Part shown: in pieces, positions 51,512-63,936 of the stretch
Numbering within the stretch: position 1 is the stretch's first letter
Layout: every line of letters starts with the position of its first letter
From: Cristatella mucedo
Lineage: Eukaryota; Bryozoa; Phylactolaemata; Cristatellidae
NCBI GenBank assembly: GCA_009760855.2
Contig: WPIO01000006.1
Span: 4,262,501 to 4,326,500 of the forward strand
Length of the DNA: 64,000 bases
Reading direction: 5' to 3'
Position numbers and translations under genes: made by a program
The notes under the pieces: generated by a model
Databases searched by the model: none
Told to the model about the DNA's origin: nothing
The model's input: only the letters and a program-made list of their open reading frames with translations

Positions 51512-54500
51512 CTGCAGCAAACGTAAAGATTCGCCCTGAGTGAACCATCGAGCAAGATCAAGCAACCATCGAGCAACAAGAGCTTTGGTGTTAGCTCCTC
51601 TCAAGACGTCGGTGCACATCCCCTACTAGTCCTGACACGAGGCCCAGACATGTCCACATTGGCTCGACAACGCTGTGAACAGCTCAGTATTCACACAGTA
51701 AAAACGATAATAATAATAATAATAATAATAATATAAAGAATTGGACCCTTCAATAGCACTATAAGAGAACTAAATCTCATTCTAGACACTTTATGTACGG
51801 TGCGAGGGAAGTACGTCAAATGCCTAGTGATAACATTTACTGCGTCGGCATGCATAAGCACACAAAGGACATTTCACAAGGCCCGGCGAATTCTCTAGGA
51901 AAAGTAGTGCCAGTCAGTAGTGACTCATGATTGGATGGCCTCTAAGAAAGGCAAATGATCAGAATATCTAATTCAAACTACACATACAACAATCGTACAA
52001 TAATACATGCAATAACAATGCTACCGTACCTATGGCAATCTAAATAATTTTCAATGTGATTATCTTGGATTATCATAGATTATAAAAAAAACATGCCATC
52101 CAGCCCAGGAAATGACCAATGAATCAACAGTAGCTGGGACCCACGTTGGTGACGTAGTGCTGCTGACCACTGGCTTTGTACATCCAAGATCAGCCTCGGT
52201 AGTCTGGTTATAGCTAATGGATATAGTGCACGAGGTGCACGAATGCTATTACATTTCAACCTGACGAATTTGCTAGCAAAGATTGCACCAGAAATTGCTT
52301 TGACTGGTCGATCTTTCGGAATAAAAGCCGCCAGACGAGCTTCGATTTGGGGCAGACAGCAATGCTGCCCAGTGCCTAACTTATGACGGCTGGTCAGTAG
52401 CATCTAAAACTTATCGAAATGAATTCTGCACTTCATTTTTCATCCTAAGCAGTCGAGTGGCAACAGCATAAAGAGATTTTAGTACTTGTGCTCCGACGGA
52501 AACCTGCCAATAATCAACCTGTTTCGGCTAGCTTGATCTTCTCATACTCTAATCATAACCGCTACCATACTGTTTTCCTTGGTTGTTTCTGCAAATCAAA
52601 GGCCACGCCCGTCAAACTAAAGTTCACAATTGAACATTAAGTTATTTAATTGGTTCAAGACTATCTCAGACAACCCTCTAGGATTAACATTTATATGTCA
52701 TTTCGGCTTCTAACTGCACCTAATTACATGTACCTGCCAGTGCAAATTTATCTCTCTTAGTCGAAGCATCGAGAAGGAAGAGTAACCCATGGGCAGCTGA
52801 CATGTGACATATGACATATGACATGGCAGCCTACAAGCATGCTTTGCTAGGGCCCCACTTATCTTGTGCTGGCCCAGACCAAACATGGGACAAGAGGCAG
52901 AAACATTGTATGCAAGGAAAATTAGGTGAAAATGCTAACAATACAAATAAAACCATTTGTACATAAGAACTTGACACATGCTGGAAAGAATATGTGTCAA
53001 CTGCTTCGTGATACATGCACAATTTGAGCATGCAGAGAGAAGTTCACGTGAACGAAACAAACGCTGCCAGAAAAGGGTGGATTTCAAACTTCTTTTAAAA
53101 TGTCGAGTCAGGGGATGTCGTGACGTTCAGTCTTTGGGAGCAAGAACTTGCATACTACATGCATCACTAGGGTAACGATGTAGAAGTTTGTGGTTTGGGT
53201 GCACACAATGCAAAAGTGGTGAAGAAAAACGAGAAACCAAACCAGCAGGAATCACATTCTGCACACGAAGATAACCACAAAGTGGGCACCAGGTACTAAC
53301 TCCGTTCTCATTAGCTGGGAATAAAGCCCGTAGCATAGCCGCGCTTAGCACGTATGGAGCCCGGGGTTCAAACCCCAGCTTAGCCCACGATATTAAGTTT
53401 TAGCAAGAGGATGAATGGGCTGAATGCCGTAGGCATATACACCATTAAGAACGGGTTCGCCAGGAGGAAAATGGGTATCTCAATAATACATCACAAGGGT
53501 ACATCGCAGCTAAATAGATTGGTCGCAGCACATCGCTATAATGGAAGCTATCTGTTAGCAATGAGAAGCACTCTATTACTTTTAAATATGTATACTTATC
53601 AACTTTAGGCAACGCCTCGGTACGCTTCTGCCTTTTTTTTTTAAAAGTGGGAAGAAAGCGAATGCACAATTGCATAGGTAACGCTGAATGCTACATACCC
53701 GTCTCGTGTAGTAGCTTCCGTCGCCATTTTGCCCTCGAGGTCGCGCATCATGGCTACGATGTTGTCGACGTGGCCTGGCGACAAGTCTCTCATGTCCTGC
53801 AATAGGCTTCGAAGACCGGGCAGGAACGCCTCGCTGACTAGTTGAGGGGACACAAAGCAATACGACAGTGCGCTGTATGCCTCGAACAGACGCAGAGCCA
53901 CCTCGAGGCGCTTCATCGATCCACCACTATTGGAGAGGTTCGTTGCGGCAATAACGGCAAGTCGTGGCAGGATAACTGCAAAAAAACAACATCCTTTCTC
54001 AGCTGTATGCAGCAGGCTATGGGGTACACGATAATGCGGCACGAGACTGATCTCAAGAAATTACGACCAGGAACAGAATCAGCAATACTATATTACAATA
54101 TAACTCATATAACTCATACATGCAGCGCCGAAGGAAAGCGCATCTCTATTCAGGCGCTTCACATACGCCCCGGGCTCGAGCCCACGACCTCGGCCGTCAA
54201 ATACATTCACTTTGACCCTGATCGGGCCGAGCACCTTAACAACTATGCCAAACCAGAGCGGTGGTACGGCATTATACCCTCATCGCGGAACTTGGGTTCG
54301 GCTTTTGGCACCATCCTGGTGAAAGTGGAAATAATCTCCATTACCAGGGAATGCTGCTCACGATTAACAGGATCATCCAGCAACTTTTGAAAGTCCTTAT
54401 ACACTTTCTCCAAAACCTGAAAAATACAATCAATTGACACTTACTCAGCTTAAACGCCATTTGAGTGGGTGCACTAAGAGTTTTCTAGCCACAGCATACC

Positions 54501-57500
54501 ATGCGTAACGATTGCCACACCATCCAGCCAGGCAGCACGCATGCCGTCCTAAGATATGTTGTACTGGCACTAGCTCTGACACAGTATGCCTTTTAGTTGC
54601 ATTAATTATTTAGTTGCATATCAAGTCACACAGTGATCCATGTCGAGCATGAATTTCGTCGATCATATGTGGGACAAATTAATCAGCTGCCGAAACGTCC
54701 TAATAAGAGCGTAAGGCTACTTAATCCCACATTAATAACTTATACAGCATGCCTAATTTACCATCAAATAGGGTAGGCGAAAGGACATCAAGGCAGAAAT
54801 GCATGCAAGTCACGCACATAATTATCCAGTAGATATGATGTTAGGACGCAAAATGCAGAATAAGACATACGCATTTGAGGTGGGCTTCGAAGGAGGAATA
54901 GCTCTTGAACTTGTTTTCCCATTTTCTTTCATATCTAGCAAACATGAACTATGATAGTATCCGGAGATATAAGCAAGAAAAAGAGGACTACGAAGTGAGT
55001 AAAGTACTTTTTGCATGTTGGAGTATCTCCGTCTGTAACTCCACAAAGTCATAAAGACCATGTGGGTGCTTCGCAGGAGAGTTTTGTATAGCCCACTCGC
55101 AGCCTAAGCGGCTTTCGGTACGCATTCGTTAGCCAACAGACTTCGTCTCACGCAACAAAGAGAAAGTGGGAAGCATAGCAGAGTCAGGAGAGCAGTTGAG
55201 GTAGTGAGTAGCATGGAAGTAGCAGCTGAGGACCGCTGAAAAGGATGAGCCAGAGTCGGCAGTAGGAGAGTAGTTGTCGCTGCGTATGAATTTTGGAAGC
55301 GAGCTCCACAGTCTACGACCTGCAGAACTAAAGCATCTGTCGCCAACGGTCTTTAAGCGGAGGAATGGAACAGCTAATTTATTGTCCACACAGGACCCGA
55401 GGGAGCGAAGAGCCTGAGACTGGTGCAGCAGTTCAGCTAGCCGTACGGAGGAGCCGAGCCGTCGCGGGCCTTGTGAGCAAAAAGAAAGTAGCTTGATTCG
55501 ACATTTTCTGCTCTCATAGGCATCGGCCGTCACGGTACGATTACTTCCCTGCCAACCGAGGTGATACAAACAGAACAGCCTCGAACTATGATGCAACTGA
55601 GCTGGTCAAGGAGGAGCGACCGAACTTAGGGGAAACAAGTTGGACAACTTGAAAACGTGCTATTATTATTAGCACTCGCGGAATACGCGATAATAAACCA
55701 GGAAAGGGACGGTAAGGTCCCCAACAAAGTCAAACTGGAACATATACAAATGTCTCATCCTTCTTTAAATCGATAAGTGTTGAGCTCTAGTTCACTTGAG
55801 TCTAAAGATACCTCTTCGACCATACTAAGATTTGTTCGCTAGGCTGATTTGGTATAAGTATGTAAATATTGGGGGTAAACATCGAGATAATACTGAAAAA
55901 TGTGTCTAAACAATCAATTGTTTCTTTCGGGTACCTTTCAAAAGAAAAACATGTTAGAAATGGGATAGAAAGGTTTGAGTGATTTCCACATACAAGGATA
56001 AAACGAACATGCAAACCTTGTCTAGCCCGGACGTAAACCGATGCAACATATTCACAAATATATAGTTTTACCGATCTCTGCACTACATGCGATTTGTGTC
56101 CTAACTTGTTGAACCTTGTTACATCGAGATACATGTTGGCAGCTTGAGGTGCATGCTCATGACTTTCAAATAGTTTTATTTCTAGTGTAGCTTTGTGCTT
56201 TTTAAATCCCAGAGCTTGGCAGATGCGTCACGGATCAATATGAGTTCAGATTTGCTTGTACATCGCTGCAGTAGTTCTGTTCTAATGTCAGTTCGATGAG
56301 TATCGCTCTGCTTGTCCAAGATGGCAGAAAATACAGCTCCAGGGTGCTTCATGACAAATTTTAGTATTTTCTAGAACTCAGTATTTCGAGTCAACTCGCT
56401 TGTTCAATCGGTACTTCACATCCACCCATTTCCATTTCATTAGCATTACTACTAGCAGGCTGCCTTCCTAAATCTTTCAAGATAAGCCAGAATTAACATT
56501 ATACAAAACTTTCAACAAAACTGCTAACCAAATCCAACGTACAGCCACATGCTCCTAAGCATGCACGTAATTTCATGTTGATCTACCTGGTCCTTGCTTA
56601 AGCAAGGTGCAAACAGAGAGCTAGTTGGACCGATGAACGTACCTGCGGGCTCTTAGAACGTTCCAGTATAGCACCATACACCCCAGCAGTTGCTGTTCTG
56701 ACCGCCCTAGAAAGGTTACAAATAGCACATACACAACGCAATTAAGAAGCAGACATTGGCAGACATGTTTTCCCTATTTGCAAAGTAAAAGGTAATGGGC
56801 TGCACCAACAAAGTATTGAAGTGGTCCAAAGTGAGTGGCTTAATTGGAAGATTATTATTACCCTATATTCTTACTACTAGACGACAGCATCGGAGATCGA
56901 TCGGTTGGAAATACACGACAAAAACGTGTACAAGTATATGTTGCACAGCAAAGTCGTCAAAAACGTCAGCTACTCATCAAGTTCACCGTACGGTGTCTTA
57001 CAATCAGTCAAGCCAATGAGAAACAAGTTATCCTCCTGATACAAGTCAAGTTAATGAAACTGGCATTTGCGAAACCACAGCTGCCTGCAGGTGCATCACA
57101 CATCATTGTAGTGACATTGAAGTCAAGCACACTCGAGATTTATGACAAAAAAAGAAATTTACGAAGAAAACTTCATAACAAAGAACCTCGTAAATCAAAT
57201 ACCGCTTTGCAATTTGATTATAACATTCAATAAGACGAGCCACACGGTCTACTTTTCAGACATTTGGAAATTAATCAACACAATCACTAGCGCCTGTTCC
57301 TTCTTAAACAAGCAGGACACACTAGAATGAGGTCAAACAACATCTATCACAAACCGAAGACCATATTGAGCCAGTGAGTTATGTTTCTCTAATTGACAGA
57401 AAAGGTTATCGCTGTCGAACTAATAACTCTGTAGTATCTGTTACAGCAGGCACCGTTCTGCAAGCTATAAGGATTGTGAAAACATAGATTAAATGTAAAT

Positions 57501-60500
57501 TTTACAACTTATTTAAATGAGATTAAACCAATTATTAAAAACCTTTCTTGATATATGAGAACAGTTGAGACTATGCAAATGCATATATCGTTTAAATGGA
57601 TACCGAATGGGGGAACGAATGCTATTCTCTAGCATAAGAATTCATGTTCTCACTAGGTAATGCTTCATATCCAACAATTTCAATTTCACTAGTACTCCCA
57701 ACAATATGCTGGCATCACATAAGTCACACAAGACAAGCCAACACTACAAATATAAAATTACTAGTGACCATATTGTGACCATTACTTGTGACTACAATCC
57801 CATCGGGTTGGGTTCATAACATGAGTCATTTTTTGCCAACGAGGGTGTTAGTAACACGGAGAGTTCGCTATCTCAGGCGTTTGTAATTTGGGACCCCACT
57901 GCACTCATAACCAAGTCCCAGATATGCCTTTACGTACGTCTTTATGCAGTTTAAAAAAAAAATTATGCATTGATATACACAGCACATGCTCAAAATCATC
58001 ACTTTCCATGTGCTCAGAGTGATACTGTGTACGGAATAGCAGGATCAGTGCTGAACGCACATACTTTCCCATAAAAAGGCAAGCAGATGTTTTCAGGGGC
58101 CATCCCCACAAGCTGGGAACCCAAACGTACGTTGCAACTGCATTACACTCATTAATTCGTCTCCGATACGACTACGCAGTGTCTGCTTACCTGCACATAT
58201 TGCAGATTACCAATTCTACTATAGTTGCTATTACAACTCAACAAGCACTAACGAAGTGACTAGCAACGTAATGCATTCAGTCCAGCCTTATTCTAAATGC
58301 CTTTCTGTTCTGGCCGGGCTCCCATAACTGTTGTTAAATCTGTACACTTAGTACCACACATAGCTGCTAGATCGGTCTTTAAATAAAAGTTTTTGCGCCA
58401 GCTACATGTCCCCACTGCTACAGGACCTGCGGCAATCTGCTTTTGTCGAGCAGCGAGTCACCTACAAACGTCTATCTCACTAACATGAAAGGAAAAACCT
58501 AACAGGAAAGCCACATGTACGCATCTGCACGTCGGCACCCAGCCGAAGAGCTACAGCAGGGCATCAGCCTTCTTGCACACTTGGGTCCTCTCGAGACAAT
58601 CTGCTCCTTACTTTTGTGTCAACAATGCTTGCGAATTGCTTTTGTTCTGCAGTTCTGGAGACGGCATGCTTTAACAATTCTAATACAATGGCACTCTTTT
58701 TTTCTTTTGCCACAGAATCAGCCACTCTCTTTATAGCTGTCCTTTACTGCCAGTACTTGTCATTTTTGCTCTGCTGAATGAGATAGAGGCTGATAGCAAC
58801 CGACTATAGACCGAAGGCTGCTTACTCTCAATTGGGCTTAAAGAAAAATTTCCCGCACCGTTTCGGCATTTGTCGCATCAGCCAGATCGAATAGTCGGCC
58901 ACTTAGTCCTCATAGATATCCGACTTGTGATAACGACATTCATATGTTCATTAAATAAAAAAAAATTAGCAGACCAGGACCCTAGCTAACCACGTGACAA
59001 GGAAGACCAGCAAGCGATGCAAACATCAAGCAGCACAGCATAGACAAGAAACAGCTGCCTGTACTTACAGATCAGCATCCTGTGACAAAGTTGTCAGTGT
59101 AGGGAGAACCTTGCCTTCAATCGCATCCGTGTTTACATGCTTCACAATGAGCTAGAAGCAAAGACATTCGTTAGTGTAGTACATTTCGGCCACAGCCCTT
59201 TAATGTAAGAGCTGGAAGGCAGAGCATAAATCTATCAAAATGCATGCTAACAGATGCAGCTGGCCAAAGCAACCAGGCTAACGGGAAACGGCCAACCAGC
59301 TGAAGAAGATAAGACAACACTTTTAACTTTGTATGGGCAAAAAGTATGCTCATCACCACCAGTTCAAGGTTTCGAAAATACCCTGCCGAAATAAAACAAT
59401 ACAACTTTAATTTGAACCAATTTCATTTGTCGCCTACATCAATTTGCAAGAATAAACACACAAGGATCACATGATTCCAAGTAGCGATCTGCTCTTACAC
59501 ACAAGATTTGCACACCAACAACGGGGTAGCATGAAAAAAGGGCAGTGACTCTATATATAGCCAAATGCACTCTATAGCCAAACAGTCGTTGCAAGCAGCT
59601 TTTTGCCAACGCCTGCTATTGGCCAGAACAAGTGAGTGTATGTGGGTCAAGCATAAATAATGGGTACAAAATGAAGAGACATGCCAGGGATTTGACTAAT
59701 TTTCCAAAACCGTAGCTACACATTCTCATCTAACTCGGTAGAACAGCCATTACAAAGAGGGCTTATCCTATAGGAGCTCGGGCGAAATCTACACATGCCT
59801 TGAGGCCCTTGTCACAGATTAGCTGGCCATGAAATACGTGAGTTGCAAGATTAGGAATAGTAAGCCAGCACATTGATAAAATCAAAACCAAAGCACCGAA
59901 ACTGACGCAAGGCCAATCAGCACTTTCTCAGGGTTGCAACAAACCTGCCCAGTCCATGCTACCTGTTGGTTAGTGATAATATTTGGTCAGATAATTTTTT
60001 GCAAACGTCAACGACCCTAACACAAACCACTGCCAAAGCTAAATACTTTTTGACAATACAATCAGCCCCCTTCCCGACTGATGACGGTTCGACTTATGAA
60101 AATTCGGAGATACGAACTCGGCCATGATCACGCAAAAATCGAAAATAAAATGTATTAAAGAAAACTTTCAAATCCGCGTGCGATCAGTAGATTCGACAAC
60201 GCTGCAAACAGTAGGAGGAACCAATGTCTGACAGCTATGCATTGCGGGTACTGCAAACTACCTCTTCTTTGAGTGACTTCAAGGTTTTGTCGGTCACTTT
60301 TAGGTCACTTCATTCTTTGGCTTCAGCCTATCTTTCAAATATACTTCCCCATCAGGCCAAGCATCGTACCACCCGCTTTTCGGAATCCAACAGTCTACAA
60401 ATACCACGTACAAACCTCAAATGCTTTGGAGACCACGAATTTAGTTCGTATACTCCCAAAGCCTGGAATTCCCTCCCGACCTGCGTCAGAACATCCCCTG

Positions 60501-62976
60501 ACCTGACCACATTTAAAAAGAACTTAAAAAAAACCTACTTAAGACAGCATTTAGTGGGTCCCTGTGATTCGTCCTTGATGTGCTTATGCATGCTGACACT
60601 GTGCATGCTGCCACTAACCGCATTTGCACGCTGACCCTGTGCATGTCACCCCTAACCAAGTTATTCATTTTTTTGTTTATCAAGCATGATTTTACTCACC
60701 ATTCAATTGCATTTCCCTTTGCAGCAAATGTAATGCGCCTAGAGAGAGATTGAGTTCTCTGAGGGCGCTTTATCAAGTGCATTATTATTATTATTATTAC
60801 CTGCTAGAGGTAGTGCTTCCTTTGCAGCAATTGCAAAGCGCCTAGAAAGAGATTGAATAAACTGAGGGCGCTTTATCAAATGTATTATTATGATTATTAT
60901 TAAGATGGGTTCAGATGATATCGCGCGCTCTCGTGTTTTGTGTTGCGATTTTACCGTTTGCTACTTTATTTCTTTATTTAATACTACTTACTTCTTCATT
61001 AGATATTGAAGCTTACTTGAAGATGGCGAACAATCCAAAAGTAGCACCTCTATTGCTGGCGGAGAAAAGAAGCAGAGGAGAGCAATTTCTCCTGAGGAGA
61101 AAGTGAGAAAATTCCTATGAAAAAAAGGAACTGCTAGAAAATGATGGGAAAAATCCACTGCAAATTCAAACGATACCTTAAAGTTGAAAGGCAAGTTAGA
61201 GAGCCTGCTATCGTGAAATCTTCCAAGAAAAGAAAAGAAAACTGTCGAAGTTCTATTCCTGTTTAATCAAAATAGAAACGAGTGAGCCCCACCCATCCAC
61301 TAGCAAGCAGCTGATTCACCTCAGCCATCGATCAGTCACGAGGGTTTAGAGGAATAGGGAGTTGAAGATCATTCAGCAAGATCGTCCAACTCCTCCTCAC
61401 CCTCCTCCTAATAGTACTGAACGTACAGTCCTACAACAACCAGGTTCTGTATGGCCAAAAATACTACACATTATGGTATGTATATACAATCTCATTATTT
61501 TTTCGTACTTATTTCTAATTTGCTATGTATTTGTAAAAATTCAATACATGTACCTCTCTATGTCTTCGTCAGCGCATAGTAGAACGTATCGTATAAAATT
61601 CTCGACTTACGAAAATTCGACTTATGAGAGGCTTTCTGGTTTCTATCTATTTCGTAAGTCGGGGAGGAGGCTGACTTTATATTCAAATTCGGCTCCCCCC
61701 TGTGCCGGTTATGGACTGTCAGTGACAGTCTCCGGGACCTAAACCCATCAAGTATTTGCGAGATGAGGTCGAGCAACAGTTACAGCGCCTAAACGTCCTT
61801 ACCCCATTCGCTGGTTTGCTGATGCGAGTATGTGGCAGCATAACGGTCGATGTTTGCGAGCGTTTGATTAGCACCATGCCTAGAATATGCGATAATTCTG
61901 GGTCTTAGCCCGTTGGTAAGGTGATTGCTCTTCACGACCCGGGTAGCGGGTTCGAGTCTTGCTGTGGGAGATCTTTTATTTCCTACTCAAAGCGGTGGTT
62001 AAGGCTCTTCTATGCTATATAAATGAGGCTGTTTAATCATCTAACTTTAATTGCAGGAGCAGATTGCTTTTTCTAATTGCAATCGATGCATACAAATACT
62101 TGTGGTGACAGCATGTTCGACATTTTCTCAAATGCAAGCAAGTAGGCAGGTGCAGCGACCGTCCAAATAATTTTGCATTTGGGTGTCCATGTTTGTGCGG
62201 ATGTCAGTAGCAGCTTTTACAGCAACGAATAGCCAAGTATGCAACAGAAGCTTACATACCCCATAGCAGATATGAATATACACGAAATGATGCTCTCTAA
62301 TTTTAATTATAAGTCATCCGAAATATTGCCATAACAATTAGTGTCCAAGAACGTTTGCATCATGTGAGGAACGATCACATAACCTCTAGGTTAATTGTGC
62401 TACCAATCGAATGATTGAGACAGCCGTTATTTGGTATGCAATAACAGAGCTTGGAGCTTCGACTTTTAAATTCCATTTGAGTGTTCACGTATAATCGAGA
62501 TGTTTCCTTTCAATGTGCAAGTATTTTTAATATCCCGAGCTGTAACAATTCCTTCTGATGTGGTTGGCGACCAGAGGCCGTACACAACATTGCATACAAA
62601 TATCACAAAGAGTATTGGATGCTCCTTGACACATGAAATAAAAGTCAATGATGAGATATAAGACAGTGGTGCAACCTAAGTGTTCAAAAGGACTTACATA
62701 CAATGAAACTACACTGGGCATGCAATGACAGCTCTTTACCGCTGTCCTACTTAAAGATATGCCATATATATATATATATACCATTGCACAAGTAACGATT
62801 ATGGGAATCGCTATAATGAAATGAATTTCTGGAAAAACATGTACATCTTTCCGCACCGCACTCACGGTTGTCTCACCTCGAATAGCTTTGTCGCACCAGC
62901 TCGCACGACAACTGACTTGTGTGAGATGCTGTCTTGAAGTACTCTAAGAACTAACGCGTGGTTGGCCGTTGATATA
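51379..62976 (-). CDS. RELCH: RELCH (KIAA1468), C-terminal six exons, 5' end outside window
   Basis: Six minus-strand exons join in frame to 264 codons plus stop. The product matches the C-terminal third of RELCH: an ATKLFELIVK...VLPTLTTLSQDADLAVRTATAGVYGAILE HEAT segment, EQHSLVMEIISTFTRMVPKA, PKFRDEVILPRLAVIA, and RLFEAYSALSYCFVS...FLPGLRSLLQDMRDLSP. It ends in a basic tail (DVLSKLKDLKDKPSRGLFSK). In mammals RELCH is a LisH/coiled-coil/HEAT protein that binds Rab11 and oxysterol-binding protein and helps move cholesterol from recycling endosomes to the trans-Golgi. The LisH and central parts should be to the right of 64,000. Introns carry LINE and SINE insertions in both orientations. Confidence 0.9.
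51710..51905 (-). mobile_element. L2-like LINE 3' end, in the last RELCH intron
   Basis: (AAT)n tail at 51710-51735, hairpin (GCACTATAAGAGAACTAAAT) and a short 3' untranslated piece. 51906-53009 holds nothing else I can name. Confidence 0.8.
53010..53150 (-). mobile_element. LINE 3' fragment, in the last RELCH intron
   Basis: Weak match to the L2-like 3' end on the minus strand: AAACTTCTTTTAAAATGTCG and GTCAGGGGATGTCGTGACG also occur in the copies at 9150 and 24980. No tail seen. Confidence 0.6.
53330..53398 (+). mobile_element. tRNA-like SINE head
   Basis: GTAGCATAGCCGCGCTTAGC (box-A-like) and CCGGGGTTCAAACCCCAGC (box B with a paired GGGG/CCCC stem). An acceptor stem is not convincing, so I favour a SINE head over a functional tRNA. 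Confidence 0.45.
53699..53975 (-). CDS. RELCH: RELCH exon (fifth)
   Basis: Encodes (V)ILPRLAVIAATNLSNSGGS, MKRLEVALRLFEAYSALSYC, FVSPQLVSEAFLPGLRSLLQ, DMRDLSPGHVDNIVAMMRDL and EGKMATEATTRDG. TTTTGCAG acceptor, GTATGT donor. The LFEAYSALS.CF.S block is the strongest single match to RELCH. Confidence 0.92.
54137..54260 (-). mobile_element. SINE family B, next to a RELCH splice donor
   Basis: Reverse-strand (same sense as RELCH): on the minus strand it starts with CGCTCTGGTTTGGCATAGTT (box A) and contains GTGGGCTCGAGCCCGGGG (box B). The 3' hairpin is truncated at 54137. Confidence 0.85.
54278..54416 (-). CDS. RELCH: RELCH exon (fourth)
   Basis: Encodes VLEKVYKDFQKLLDDPVNRE, QHSLVMEIISTFTRMVPKAE and PKFRDE, with one base of the next Val codon. 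TTTTTCAG acceptor, GTATAA donor. The QHSL.xEII.TF.R..P.AEP.FRDE pattern is nearly identical to the mammalian protein. A SINE B begins about 18 bp past the donor. Confidence 0.9.
55023..55600 (-). mobile_element. second LINE family, C-terminal part, in a RELCH intron
   Basis: The minus strand encodes [40 protein letters not shown] and AGRRLWSSLPKFIRSDNYSP, then ends with the shared 3' phrase at 55023-55170. Same sense as RELCH. From 55601 to 56642 nothing else. Confidence 0.88.
56643..56706 (-). CDS. RELCH: RELCH exon (third)
   Basis: 64 nt encoding (L)AVRTATAGVYGAILERSKSP then Q. CTAG acceptor, GTAC donor, ending in phase 0. It corresponds to the SVRIATIPAFGTIMETVIQR stretch of mammalian RELCH. 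Confidence 0.88.
57300..59068. other. RELCH intron, unassigned part
   Basis: AT-rich, no recognisable element. 56707-57299 is the same. Confidence 0.35.
59069..59151 (-). CDS. RELCH: RELCH exon (second)
   Basis: Encodes LIVKHVNTDAIEGKVLPTLT then TLSQDAD, with the last codon split (phase 2). CTTCTAG acceptor and GTAAGT donor. The VLPTLTTLSQD stretch corresponds to VVPALITLSSD of mammalian RELCH. Confidence 0.88.
60270..60799 (+). mobile_element. L2-like LINE, 5'-truncated, in a RELCH intron
   Basis: Starts in the C-terminal region ([60 protein letters not shown]). It continues through the 3' untranslated region to the hairpin (GAGTTCTCTGAGGGCGCTTT) and (ATT)n tail ending 60799. Antisense to RELCH. 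Recent-looking: coding frame intact. Confidence 0.92.
60808..60902 (+). mobile_element. L2-like LINE, tail-only copy
   Basis: Immediately after the previous element: GCAAAGCGCCTAGAAAGAGA, then CTGAGGGCGCTTTATCAAAT and an ATT-type tail. Two LINE ends side by side suggest one inserted at the tail of the other. Confidence 0.85.
61905..62045 (+). mobile_element. SINE family A (tRNA-derived)
   Basis: GGTCTTAGCCCGTTGGTAAG (box A), GCGGGTTCGAGTCTTGC (box B), GTGGTTAAGGCTCTTCTATG and GAGGCTGTTTAATCATCTAA. Confidence 0.75.
62767..62782. repeat. (TA)n microsatellite, short
   Basis: About eight TA units in the RELCH intron before the exon at 62877. Confidence 0.8.
62877..62976 (-). CDS. RELCH: RELCH exon (first of six seen)
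   Basis: Between a TTTTAG acceptor and a GTGAGA donor. After one base completing a codon it encodes ISTANHALVLRVLQDSISHK then SVVVRAGATKLFE. The last part is the start of a HEAT repeat; the human protein has CTAARMFELLVK at this point. I found no further exon upstream in 62977-64000. Confidence 0.85.
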
Positions 62977-63800
62977 CTAAAAGAAATCCACGGGAATGAA
63001 ACAGGGCAAAATAAACGCAACAGAAATGGGGATAAAGACTTCTTTTGCTGACATCAGTACATTAACTTATCATGCACACCAACAACATTACAGTGCAGAA
63101 GCGCATTTGCCACGTAAAGGGTCTTACCAAAGAAAAAGCACACGATACACTTAGTAAAGAATGCACTAACAAGCCGATGCTAGCAACAATCAGGTCGGGG
63201 CCAAACCAGCATACAAGATGCACATGCACAGGGTGTGCATGCATCCACGCATGCACAGTGCACATCCAATATGTACAGATCGGCGCATGCTAAAAGCTCG
63301 ATCTGTAAAAGTGGGCAACACCAAGCAGTCCAAGGCCACAAGTATGGCCCTAAATCCTCATGCAATAAATAGAGGGAAACAGAAGCACGCAAACCAAGGG
63401 AAGCAGATGGAAGTGGCCGGCATTTAATAACATAATATAACATAATATATCACTGGGTGCATTCTACATTTCTCGGAAAGTAAAGCAGATAAAGGCCATA
63501 AAGGCTATCGACTTGCCTACCGGCCATCTGCAGTGGTCTGTGTGAACGTCTATTCTGAACCTAGAGGAGTATGATGCCGTGAAGAACGACAGTGGTTCAA
63601 CATTGTGGCAGCAGCTGAGGAGCAATTGTTGATATCGTGTGACAACATAGGACCACGTTGGCAATAGAACTGATGGCAGCCTGCACAAGTATCCGCAGGA
63701 AGCTAGAGGCAAATGTCTGCTAAATTTTGGTAGGGAGTATACACTTAGCTCAAGCATTTAGCGACTTTGGGGGCAACTGCCCAGCCTAGCAGTATTTGCG
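62977..63800. other. RELCH intron, unassigned part
   Basis: A minus-strand frame at 63464-63757 is 97 codons long but has no RELCH similarity. Nothing else seen. Confidence 0.35.
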
Positions 63801-63936
63801 AGAATTAAATAATTCATTGCATAGCACCCTAACAGAACTTATCTCTATCCAGATGCTTCACATTTGCCAAAGGACACAAGCCCACGATCTCGGTCGTCAC
63901 AAGGCAAGGGCCTTGTAGCCTTGGACCAAACCAAGG
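63801..63936 (-). mobile_element. SINE family B, in a RELCH intron
   Basis: Left end has the tail (AATTCATTGCATAGCACCCT) and hairpin (AACAGAACTTATCTCTATCC); right end carries the tRNA-like head with GACCACTGG-type box A replaced by GGACCAAACCAAGG on the + strand. Diverged copy. Confidence 0.75.

Noticed and set aside
58515-58736. Small gene in a RELCH intron
   Set aside because: A 73-codon frame with no signature, start context or conservation evidence visible.
63464-63757. Further RELCH exon upstream of 62976
   Set aside because: The frame shows no similarity to RELCH and no matching splice phase; the next exon is probably beyond the window.
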